Assembly (NCBI GenBank): GCA_964019425.1
Contig: OZ025847.1
Coordinates: 464,501-528,500 of the forward strand
Length of the DNA stretch: 64,000 nt
Direction of reading: 5' to 3'
From: Flectonema sp. DT1601
Lineage: Eukaryota > Euglenozoa > Diplonemea > Diplonemida > Diplonemidae
This document shows positions 23,974 to 32,579 of this stretch, in pieces (positions within the stretch are counted from its first letter, which is position 1; every line of letters begins with the position of its first letter). The notes under the pieces are model-generated. The model did not search any database. It worked only from the letters and a program-made list of their open reading frames with translations, and was not told the origin of the DNA. The position numbers were made by a program, and so were the translations under genes.

Positions 23974-24401
23974 CTTTAGTTGTATGTTACTAGATACTTT
24001 GTTGGTTATTTATTTTATTTCTCATCCGAGAAAATATTTTTTATTTTAATTCTTTGTTTTTTTAGAACAGGATATCACCATTATTTACTGATACAGGGTC
24101 GCTCACCTTCTTACGTTAAGAAAATTACTACTTTCTTTTTTTCTGGCTGTAACCTCTTATTGATTTATCAGTTCTTACATGTGTCACGTCTAGTGATTGT
24201 GATTGTTTGAGAAACCTTCGGTATTTCAATTTTAAAAAAAAAAAACGTAATGGACTGAAATCTATTGACCTTTCTGTACTATCAAACTGTCTTTGCGATT
24301 GTGAAATTAAAGACTATACGAGGACTACGAAACAGCTCATATTCTGATTAAAACAAGTCGCACTAATCTATTCTTGTCAGCACACCCCCTTCCTCAAATA
24401 T
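23974..24401. other. Spacer, 0.4 kb
   Basis: Moderately AT-rich, with no gene seen. It ends with the acceptor-like TTCTTGTCAG at 24371-24380, 21 nt before the next ATG. Confidence 0.7.
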
Positions 24402-24863
24402 ATGTTTCGTCGATCATCATCTTTATTAAATGATATAAATCTTCTTAGAGTTAAGAAGGGAAGGAAATATCTTGAAGTCGGTTTTAAAGGTAATGATGAG
24501 ACTTACATGCTCTCTTCTGAATTTCTAAGAGTTTACACAACATCAGCAGAGGCTTTGGGTCATTCTGATGCAGAGAGAGTTATAGTATCTGGTAAGAAAC
24601 ATGTAACTATTGAAAAATTATCACCAGTGGGGAAATATGCTGTTCAAATTGAGTTTTCGGATGGACATTCTTCAGGAATTTATCGATTTCAACAAATAAA
24701 AACAATGACAGTAAAAAAATATTTAATGATGAGGGAATACATCCTAGACCTGCGAAAAAGTAATAAAAAAAGAGATGTAAGGAGAACAGATGTTCCTTCT
24801 ATAATGGATAAGGTTCAAGAAAAAACGCGATTAAAGAAACAAGTCCAAGCTGCAAGTGCCTAA
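24402..24863 (+). CDS. DUF971-like (GBBH-like N-terminal domain) protein
   Basis: A 153-residue protein. Residues about 15-105 match the pattern of the small DUF971 domain also found at the N-terminus of gamma-butyrobetaine hydroxylases: LLRVKKGRKYLEVGFKG, then SSEFLRVYTTSAE, then KYAVQIEFSDGHSSGIYRF. Stand-alone DUF971 proteins are found in bacteria and in mitochondria of eukaryotes; in some contexts the domain is linked to iron-sulfur proteins. No oxygenase domain follows. The C-terminal 40 residues are basic and helical. Start: ATG 21 nt after AG at 24380. The domain call is by eye and fairly secure; the function is open. Confidence 0.7.
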   Translation: MFRRSSSLLNDINLLRVKKGRKYLEVGFKGNDETYMLSSEFLRVYTTSAEALGHSDAERVIVSGKKHVTIEKLSPVGKYAVQIEFSDGHSSGIYRFQQIKTMTVKKYLMMREYILDLRKSNKKRDVRRTDVPSIMDKVQEKTRLKKQVQAASA

Positions 24864-25470
24864 AAAAACCGACTTAAACAACAAAAAATATTTTAAAAAA
24901 AAAAAAAAGAACCTAACAAGCTCAGTTGCTTCAACAATGTTATATTTATTTCGATGTTGTCCGACTGTGAGACGTTGTTGTTTTATTCTGTTATATCACA
25001 TCTTCACCACACAGGGATACTGGGGAAATGGCTGGAGACATTGCCTAACTTGATTAGTCAAATTACGTTATAGTATGTATTTATGTATTTATGTATTTAT
25101 GTTTTTTTTTTTTTTTTTGTTTTTTTTTGACAAAAATTTAAAAAAAAAAAAAAAAAATAACAACAACCAAAAACAGTTAGCAAACAAAGTTTGTTAGTTT
25201 TTTATTAAAGCAAAAAAAAAAAGTAAATTATTTTTTTAAAGTAAGCAAAAAAAAAAATACTCTCATCAAATTGATTGACATTTTTACTCAAAACACAAAT
25301 CTACTTAAACAATACGAATAACTCTTGACGGCGTTAGACTCTTACTACAGAGAAGTATAACAAAGAAGAAAGGACAAGCAGAAGAAACAAAAAAAAAAGG
25401 AAAAGAGAATAAGAGACAAAAAAAAAAGGATAAAATAGAAGAAAAAAAAAGGGAAGCAAAGATACTCAAA
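24864..25470. other. Spacer, 0.6 kb, and long 5' leader of the ODC gene
   Basis: It contains several A and T runs and a short TTTATGTA tandem repeat at about 25075-25101. The acceptor-like CTTACTACAG ends at 25350, so the ODC leader would be about 120 nt and almost purely A and G. This is the longest leader inferred in the window. Confidence 0.6.
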
Positions 25471-25516
25471 ATGCCGACCTACAAACAGTGGTGGCCCGAC
25501 AATATCACAGGTATGT

Positions 25517-25552
<36 letters not shown>

Positions 25553-26972
25553 ACCAACAAAGTCGGAGAAGAAACTATTCAGATTAAGGGCCCTTATTTA
25601 TTAAGTCAGACGTTAAATCAAAACATAAGGCTTATCTGAATGGTTTTTTTTTCCTTTTCTTTCTGTTTGATGTATTTTTTCAAGATATTTATTACTAAAA
25701 TAACAAACAGAATGTGTGAACAAAGTCGCCAAGAAGTATGACGCAAAGTTCATTGAAACAGCTCAACGCGGACTATCTCACGAAGAGACTAAAGTACTCG
25801 TGAGGGAAGTTCTTCGTGAAAACAGCACAGACGAAGACCCAATGGAAGAACCGTTCTTTGTGGCAGACTTCGGAATCCTCGAAGAACAGATGCGTCAATG
25901 GATCGAATATCTACCACGTGTACGTCCATTCTACGCTTACAAGTGTAATGGTTCACAAGTAATTCTAGACACGGTGTCTGCTTTGGGTGCCGGATTTGAC
26001 TGCGCCTCAGCTGCCGAATTTGAACATGTCCTCGAAATGGGACTTGACGCTGGGAAAGATATCATTTTCGCAAACCCATGCAAGCAAATCTCTCACATCA
26101 AAGCAGCAGCTAGATGTGGAATGAAATACGTTACTTTTGACAACGAGTACGAGCTACCAAAGATTAAGAAGCACTGGCCAGATGCTAAAGTAGTTCTCAG
26201 AGTTGTTACAGATGACTCGAAGAGTATTTGTGAATTCTCTTCAAAGTATGGAGCGGCTCTGAACTACTGTCCAAAACTGATTGAGACTTGCAAGGAATTA
26301 GACTTAGAACTTGTCGGAGTGTCATTCCACGTTGGGTCTGGATGTGGTGATGCTGGAGCATTCGTTCAAGCAACAAGAGATGCCAGAAAGGTATTCGACA
26401 TGGCAATTGCTAAAGGGTTCACTATGACTCTGCTTGATATCGGAGGTGGTTTCCCTGGTGACAAGTTCACTACTCCAACCTTCAAAGAAATTTCAACAGA
26501 GCTCGCTCCTGTCATCGACGAGTTGTTTGATGAAAACGTTGAAGTCATTGCCGAACCAGGAAGATATTTCGCATGCGCTTCTCACTCTCTTGCTGCAAAT
26601 GTTTTTTCAAAGAGAGTAATTGAGCTTCCAGGAAGTACTTTAGAAACTGAAACTCAATACTATTTAAATGAAGGTGTTTACCAGTCGTTTAATTGTCTAT
26701 TCTTTGATCATGCTGTTGTTGAACCTGTGCCATTTCACGTTGATCCTGCTCTCGAAGACAGTTCGGAAGACTCGAGGCTTCAAACTACTATTTTCGGGCC
26801 AACATGCGACGGCCTTGACTGCATTGCGAAGAGAATTCTGTTTCCTGAGATGCAGTTGGGTGACTGGATGTTGTTCTATGACTTTGGTGCCTACACAATG
26901 TCCGCAGCATCGAAATTCAACGGGTTTAGCACCAAAAAAGTTGTCTTTACTCGTACAGGCATCTCAAACTAA
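25471..26972 (+). CDS. ODC: Ornithine decarboxylase
   Basis: A 433-residue PLP enzyme of the alanine-racemase fold that converts ornithine to putrescine, the first step of polyamine synthesis. Visible landmarks are PFYAYKCN with PLP lysine K91, HVGSGC, DIGGGFPG, EPGRYF, GPTCDGLDC with catalytic Cys379, and YDFGAYT near the end. A 13-codon first exon (25471-25510) joins across an intron (25511-25710) to the main exon (25711-26972), splitting a Glu codon. This intron, about 200 nt, is much longer than most others because it contains a copy of repeat family A. Codons end in C or G more often than in neighbours, which suggests high expression. No PEST-like C-terminal extension is seen, so rapid turnover of the mammalian kind is not indicated. 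Confidence 0.93.
25551..25643 (+). mobile_element. Interspersed repeat family A, copy 2, inside the ODC intron
   Basis: This 93-bp copy is complete. It starts GCACCAACAAAGTCGGAGAA after a T run of about 30 and ends CTTATCTGAATGG before another T run. Near its ends it has the inverted repeat CTATTCAGAT / ATCTGAATGG. It lies wholly within the ODC intron, so it is removed by splicing. Confidence 0.75.
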
Positions 26973-27747
26973 AATAAAAAAAAAAAAACATTTTCATGGA
27001 CGTAGTTTATTGGGTGGCAAGGTGGATTTATTTTTCTTCTTTTTAAATTTTCTTTTTAATCCCCTCTTTTTTTTTCCTCTATTGTTCTTGACGCTGGAAG
27101 TTTTGATTTTAGGTTTAGTAGTTGGGTAGTTGTCGACGGGGGATCGAATATAACGTTCTCCCTCCACCCCTCACTGCTTGTGGACACATGGCGTCTAAAA
27201 CTGAGGTATCGTTCATTGAGAAGGCAAGTGTCGAAAATGATCGATGCCTTGAAATAGAAGGGAAAAAAAAAAAAATACTTTTCTTTTTGATTCTTCTGTG
27301 TGAAATCCATTTTGATGAGAGAGAAAAAAAAAAAAAAAGAAAAAAAATAATGAAATTTTTTTTTGTGGGTTCTCCAACCACAGTATTCCAGGTTGTTATC
27401 TTAATTATTTTTGAAATTTTATTTTTTCCCCCCACCTCCCTTTTTTTTGTTTATCTTTTACAGGGGTGTACGCACAGGACATTCGTTTTTTTTTATTTTT
27501 ATTTTATTTTATGCACTTCGAATACGTGATCAATCATAGGTGTCTTCCCTAAGGTGAAAAAGCGTGTTGCGTACTGAGATTACTTTTTATTCTTTGTGCG
27601 TTGTTCTTTTTTGACTACAGGTTGAGTTTGACAAGGATCAGTTTTAGGAAGAGGCAGACCGTACAATTTTTTTTTTTTTTTTTGGGAATTTTTTCTTCTT
27701 TTTTTTTTAAATTTCTTCCTGGTAGTTTCTGCGGCGCACCGCTTTGT

Positions 27748-27942
27748 TTAACAGCTGCGTGAGCGGTTCGGCTCACGTATTTCCTTACACGTGTATGAAG
27801 TTGGTTGCTGCTTGCGTAGAGACTTGGGCTCTGTCTCTAAAATGACTTGGCATCCCAGCTCTGAGCAGACGTCGAGGGCTGATAGGTACAGCTCAGAATT
27901 GTAGGCTTCATTCTTTCCCGGGTTGCCTACTTTTTTTCTCAC
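27748..27942 (-). other. Coding-like frame, 64 codons, minus strand, unknown
   Basis: The translated frame has balanced composition, unlike the surrounding poly-Lys/Phe frames: segments such as NEAYNSELYLSALDVCSELG and EPKSLRKQQPTSYTCKE. It is the only stretch of this spacer with near 50 percent G+C. No splice signals or acceptor were found, and every confident gene is on the other strand. It could be a relic or part of a mobile element. Confidence 0.3.
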
Positions 27943-28562
27943 TTTTTATTCATTATTTTTGGGTTGTATTCTCTGGGTGTCTTGTGTGTATTGGTTGATA
28001 TCATTTTTTTTTATTTTTTACTCCCCCAAACCTTTTTATTTTTTTTTCTTTTGGTTGTAAATTTCAAAAAGGGTTTTCTCGTACGCAGTTGCCCCGTTCC
28101 AACCTTCGTTGGCGTGTCAAAAGGAGTTTTGACAGCCCCACTGTCGAGTTCATAGTCAGCTTCTTTCATGAGGTCAATTCTACTGCGGCTGTTTCTTGAC
28201 TTTTAGGGGGGGTGGTGCTAATTCGGTCATCAATATCAAAATAGCTTTTTTTTAAAAAAAAAAATTTATTTTTTATTTCTCCAATTCCCTCATTTTCTTT
28301 TCTTTTTTTTTTTTCTTTTTCTTTCCCAATTTCCCCGTCCCCATCGTCCCTTTTTTTTGTTCTTTTTTTTTTTTTTTAAATTTATATTTTCTTTTTTATT
28401 TTTGTCGTCCCAACCGCTTTTGTTCGGTATAAAGTGTATTGTGTCTTTTGATAATATTATTTCTTTATCAGGTTTATGTAGGATAAGTAAACCGTCTGGT
28501 ACATGCAGTAGGTCTTGGCAGTCAATTTCCCCAGGGGATTTTTTGGCTTCCCTGACTTCAAA

Positions 28563-28663
28563 ATCATTCAGATTAGCCTTATATTTAGTTGAACGGCAGA
28601 CAAAAGTCCTGTCGCACGGAGAAAATAAATCATGAATAGTTTCTTCTCTGACTACGTTGGTAC
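28563..28663 (-). mobile_element. Interspersed repeat family A, copy 3
   Basis: A 101-bp copy in the opposite orientation. Read on the minus strand it begins GTACCAACGTAGTCAGAGAA and ends ATAAGGCTAATCTGAATGAT. Both ends match copy 2, while the interior differs. It is flanked by A-rich sequence, that is T-rich in its own orientation. Confidence 0.75.
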
Positions 28664-28748
28664 AAAAAGATAAAAAGTAAACTACTACTACCATTGTTGG
28701 TGTAAAACTCTTATGTATTTATTCAATTAGTCAACTCGCACACTACAA

Positions 28749-29056
28749 ATGTCGCGATTCACAAAGGAGATGGAGGAAGAGTTCGAAGCGATGAAGAAAC
28801 TGCAAGAAGACAGGTATGATAATATTTCTTTTTCTTCATTCATCAATATAAAAACGTTAAACAACACAAAAAAAAAAGGTTACACTTGGAGGCAACTGAA
28901 AGATGCTTTGACAGATGCGTAACGCAACTGTACTTTCCAAACTTGACTGGCAGTGAGAAAACTTGTTTAAATAATTGTGCTGAAGCATGGCTTCAATGCG
29001 CTTTGGTTACTAACAAGACTTTTATGACCACAAACTTGGGAGAGTTAGTGGCCTAA
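28749..29056 (+). CDS. Small Tim chaperone (Tim8/9/10/13 family)
   Basis: An 80-residue protein from two exons, 28749-28813 and 28879-29056, with a 65-nt intron splitting an Arg codon. It carries the twin CX3C motif of mitochondrial small Tim proteins: CFDRC at 31-35 and CLNNC at 51-55, 15 residues apart, flanked by helices. These proteins form hexamers in the intermembrane space, held by two disulfides per subunit, and escort hydrophobic precursors to the inner or outer membrane. No targeting peptide is expected or seen, as import uses the disulfide relay. Which of Tim8, 9, 10 or 13 it corresponds to cannot be said. Each exon is too short to be found as a long open frame. Start: ATG 18 nt after AG at 28730. 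Confidence 0.85.
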
Positions 29057-29390
29057 ATAAATAAATCAATATCCATATTGTAGATTGATTTTATTATGAG
29101 CCTCACGAGGTGAGGTGTTTCAAAGACGGGCATCCCCTCAGTAGTTGATCCGTACGGAGAATCCATTTTGTTCTATCAGTTTCTTAATCAGCAAAGGTGA
29201 CACTGACCCCTGTTAATACTACAGCCGTGTTGATACACTGCGATGGTAGTTTTTAGGTTTCGGTTTCTTTTTTTTTTTTTTTGTAATGAAGAAATGTTGC
29301 AATTTAAAAAAAAAAAAAAAAAAAAATGCTTGCCGCTTACAGTTGGAATTATTTTTAAGTTCAATTTAAACAGATCTTAAACAATTAATT
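29057..29390. other. Spacer, 0.33 kb
   Basis: It contains a T run and an A run of about 20 each. No gene is seen. The AG at 29373 precedes the next ATG by 17 nt. Confidence 0.7.
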
Positions 29391-32360
29391 ATGGCAGCAA
29401 GCTATTGGCAGCCTGTAACTCCTAAAGAGGGAGACTTAGAATACAGAGGATTGAAACTGCATAATGGAATGACAGTTTTGTTAGTTCATGTTCCAGCGAA
29501 GGAAGGTGAAGAAAAGGCACACAGTGCTGCAGCATTATCACTAGCAAGAGGAAATTTGAGTGATCCAAATGAATTCCCAGGAATGGCACATTTCTGTGAA
29601 CACATGCTGTTTTTAGGGAATGAGAAATATCCCGTTGAAGGTGAATACAGAAAGTACCTACAGGAACACGGTGGACGATGCAATGCTTCGACAGGGCCTG
29701 AAATGACATTGTACAAGTTTCAGATTACTGATGAGTATTTTGAAGGGGGTTTAGATCGTTTTTTAAACTTTTTCAAAACACCTTTATTTACTGAATCAGC
29801 TACTCACCGAGAAGTTCAAGCAGTCGATTCAGAATATAAGAGGAACACTCTGAGTGATAGAATTAGATGTTTCAATCTTGTAAAACACTTAAGCAATCCT
29901 GACCATGTTTTTGGTAGATTCGGTAGCGGCAATCACAAGAGTTTGTCTGAGATTCCGGAATCAAATGGTCTTGATCTCCGATCAAATCTGTTATCATTTT
30001 ATAATAAAAACTACAGCGCGGACATTATGAATTTGGTCATCGTAAGCACCCGATCGTTAGATAAGTTGGAAGAAATGGTCACTAAGGAAGATAGCTTTCC
30101 TGCTGTACCTGCAAAAGGACTTCAAAAGCGATTATCATTTCCGGGAATACCATTTGAAGAGCACCACGTTGGAAGGATAATTGAATACTTACCATTACAA
30201 GATAAACTCCTATTGGATGCTTATATTCCAATGCCGCAATCAACAGTTTCAAAAGACCCAACGCTTCGATGTAGTCGATTGATAGCTCACATCATAGGTC
30301 ATGAAGGGACTGGTACCTTATCACATTCATTACTTGAGAAAGGTTTAATTACAAGTCTCTCTGCTAGTGATAACTTAAAGGAGTCGTTTGGACATATTAA
30401 GGTTGCCTTCGTACTTTCTGATGAGGGATATAAAAATATTTCACTTGTTGTGAGTTCTTTGTGTCACTACGCTTCGTTGATTTGTAGTGAACTGGACACG
30501 ACTTGTAAAAGAATTCATGCGGAAAGAAAACAAGCAAAGGAATTACTGTTTGATTTTCAGCAGCAGAAAGCATCTCTGCCGCTGGCGACTTCATTAGCAA
30601 GTTCATTGAGATCGTCTGAAGTGCCTGAGGAATGTATTCGTCATCCATACTTGCTACCTCCTGTGTTTGATGATTACCAAAAAGATTCAATGAGGGAATG
30701 TCTTGGTTTCTTTAAACCACAATCTATGTTGTTGGCATTGACAAACGCTGATATCAAAACAAGCAACCGTCCGCTATTAACTGAACCGTGGTGGGGAGTT
30801 ACATACGCTGTCAGAAGCCTTACTGACTCTGAAATGACTGAAATGTCTTTGAATCAATCAGCTATGAATATGGTCTTACCTGAAGAGAATGAATGGCTTC
30901 CAAAATCAACTGAAACACTTCCTTTAGACACAACCGGCAGTTCAATTCCCGTTAAAGTCGATATTTCACCACGGACTGTGGTTTGGTGGAAGTCGAATAA
31001 GAAATATGTAACTCCAAAATGCAAGATAATGACCAGCATTCAAAACAACATGCTATCATCTACTGCTGTTGGTGTTGTTGTTGGAGAACTATTGGCTGAG
31101 TTGCTTGACTATGGTTTATCATCGAAGTATTACTATGCACAAGTAGCCACAGCATATTCGATCACCTTCAGTAAGACTCAATCAAGTATCACTCTAGCCA
31201 CGACAGGGTTTACTGATTGCGCTATTAGACTTTGTGAACATCTTGTACGAGATGTGTTCAATTTTAATTTTTCAGAAGATCATTTCAACGTCTTGAGAAA
31301 AAACTGTGTTCGTAATAATAAAAATTCAAAACTTCGAAACACAACTATTCAGGCTTCAAGAACGATGAGTGAACTATTTAAAGTGCTACCTGTGCACTCG
31401 GATATCGATCGTGAAATGGAAACAATTTCATTCACTGACTTTAAAGAATATGTTTCAAAATTCAGAAATTCAAGCATCGCAGAAGTGATTACTTTTGGTA
31501 ACATTTCACAAGATCTCGCATCCCAGTTGGGTAAGACGATTTCTAGTATTTTAGACGATGTCAAAATAGATGTTGAGACGCCTTCTCGACCATTACCCAA
31601 ATCAATTTTACTACCAGAGTCAACGTTGAAAGAATCACTGTGCTTACAACATGAACCGAACCCAGCAAATAAAGAATCAGCAGTTGCTGTGAGATACCAA
31701 TTTGGGGTTTTTTCGTATGAATTGGCAGCGAAAATGATTGTTCTAAAGTCGATTGTGTCTCCAAGATTCTTTACAACATTGAGAACTAGAGAGCAGCTTG
31801 GATATGGAGTCAGTACAGCTTATCATTGTGTGAATGATGTTTTGTGTTTACAATTTGGAGTTCGTTCCTCGACAGAACCGGATGTGGTTCATAAACGAAT
31901 CGATGTGTTTTTTAAAACGTTTCATGAAGAGCTGCTGGCAATGTCAGAAAAAGACATTAACGATTGCGTAGCAAGCAGTAAGTCTGGTTATGCAGCTCCA
32001 TGTCCAAATATGATTGCTGAGTTCAATGAGTTTTCTTATGAAATAACACATCAAGTCTACCGATGGGATCGTGATCAAAATATGATGAATGAGTTCAACA
32101 AAATAACTAGAAGTGATATAATTTCATTGTTTGAAAATTTTATTCGTCCAGTTTCTTGGTCGACTCCTTCACGTAGATCTGTGATGTCGGTTTATTCCTT
32201 AACTGATTCTCATTATAATCGTTTGAAGCAATGTTCTTCGAATAATCGAATTATTGACGACGATGTAGAAGTTTTCGTTAATAAAATAAACGAAGACGAC
32301 ATTCAACAATGGAGAGAAGGAATGGAGCAATTCGAAGTAACAAACACACATCTGTTTTAA
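29391..32360 (+). CDS. Insulysin-like M16 zinc metallopeptidase
   Basis: A 989-residue intron-free protein, the normal length for an insulin-degrading-enzyme-type M16A peptidase. The inverted zinc motif HFCEH is at 67-71 (His67, His71, catalytic Glu70), and Glu148 in AVDSEY is the expected third ligand, 81 residues after the first His. Four M16 domains fit the length; RTREQLGYGV near residue 800 is the conserved motif of the last domain. Such enzymes enclose and cut short peptides. No signal peptide is seen, so it is probably cytosolic. Start: ATG 17 nt after AG at 29373. Confidence 0.92.
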   Translation: MAASYWQPVTPKEGDLEYRGLKLHNGMTVLLVHVPAKEGEEKAHSAAALSLARGNLSDPNEFPGMAHFCEHMLFLGNEKYPVEGEYRKYLQEHGGRCNASTGPEMTLYKFQITDEYFEGGLDRFLNFFKTPLFTESATHREVQAVDSEYKRNTLSDRIRCFNLVKHLSNPDHVFGRFGSGNHKSLSEIPESNGLDLRSNLLSFYNKNYSADIMNLVIVSTRSLDKLEEMVTKEDSFPAVPAKGLQKRLSFPGIPFEEHHVGRIIEYLPLQDKLLLDAYIPMPQSTVSKDPTLRCSRLIAHIIGHEGTGTLSHSLLEKGLITSLSASDNLKESFGHIKVAFVLSDEGYKNISLVVSSLCHYASLICSELDTTCKRIHAERKQAKELLFDFQQQKASLPLATSLASSLRSSEVPEECIRHPYLLPPVFDDYQKDSMRECLGFFKPQSMLLALTNADIKTSNRPLLTEPWWGVTYAVRSLTDSEMTEMSLNQSAMNMVLPEENEWLPKSTETLPLDTTGSSIPVKVDISPRTVVWWKSNKKYVTPKCKIMTSIQNNMLSSTAVGVVVGELLAELLDYGLSSKYYYAQVATAYSITFSKTQSSITLATTGFTDCAIRLCEHLVRDVFNFNFSEDHFNVLRKNCVRNNKNSKLRNTTIQASRTMSELFKVLPVHSDIDREMETISFTDFKEYVSKFRNSSIAEVITFGNISQDLASQLGKTISSILDDVKIDVETPSRPLPKSILLPESTLKESLCLQHEPNPANKESAVAVRYQFGVFSYELAAKMIVLKSIVSPRFFTTLRTREQLGYGVSTAYHCVNDVLCLQFGVRSSTEPDVVHKRIDVFFKTFHEELLAMSEKDINDCVASSKSGYAAPCPNMIAEFNEFSYEITHQVYRWDRDQNMMNEFNKITRSDIISLFENFIRPVSWSTPSRRSVMSVYSLTDSHYNRLKQCSSNNRIIDDDVEVFVNKINEDDIQQWREGMEQFEVTNTHLF

Positions 32361-32579
32361 AAAAATAATAAATAAAAAATAATAATAATAATAATAATAC
32401 TAGAGATAACGTTTAGATTTATGCATCCTTTGTTAGGATTTTGTAGTTGCGCACGAAACAACAACAAAAAAAAAAAAAAAAAGTGTGAGGAAAAAAAAAA
32501 AAATTGCCCTGTATTACATTTTTTTTTTTTAAAATGTATTTTATTGTGTCAGGAAAAAAAAAAAGAAAAATAAAATAAA

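Larger units (their letters stand above)
26973..28748. other. Spacer, 1.8 kb
   Basis: Homopolymer-rich, with two notable parts. One is a GC-richer patch at 27748-27942 with a 64-codon coding-like frame on the minus strand. The other is copy 3 of repeat family A at 28563-28663. The rest shows nothing I can support. An AG at 28730 precedes the small Tim start by 18 nt. Confidence 0.65.

Noticed and set aside
29422-31764. Antisense frames within the M16 protease gene, and similar shadows in other genes
   Set aside because: They mirror the codon pattern of the sense gene and contain no recognisable domain.
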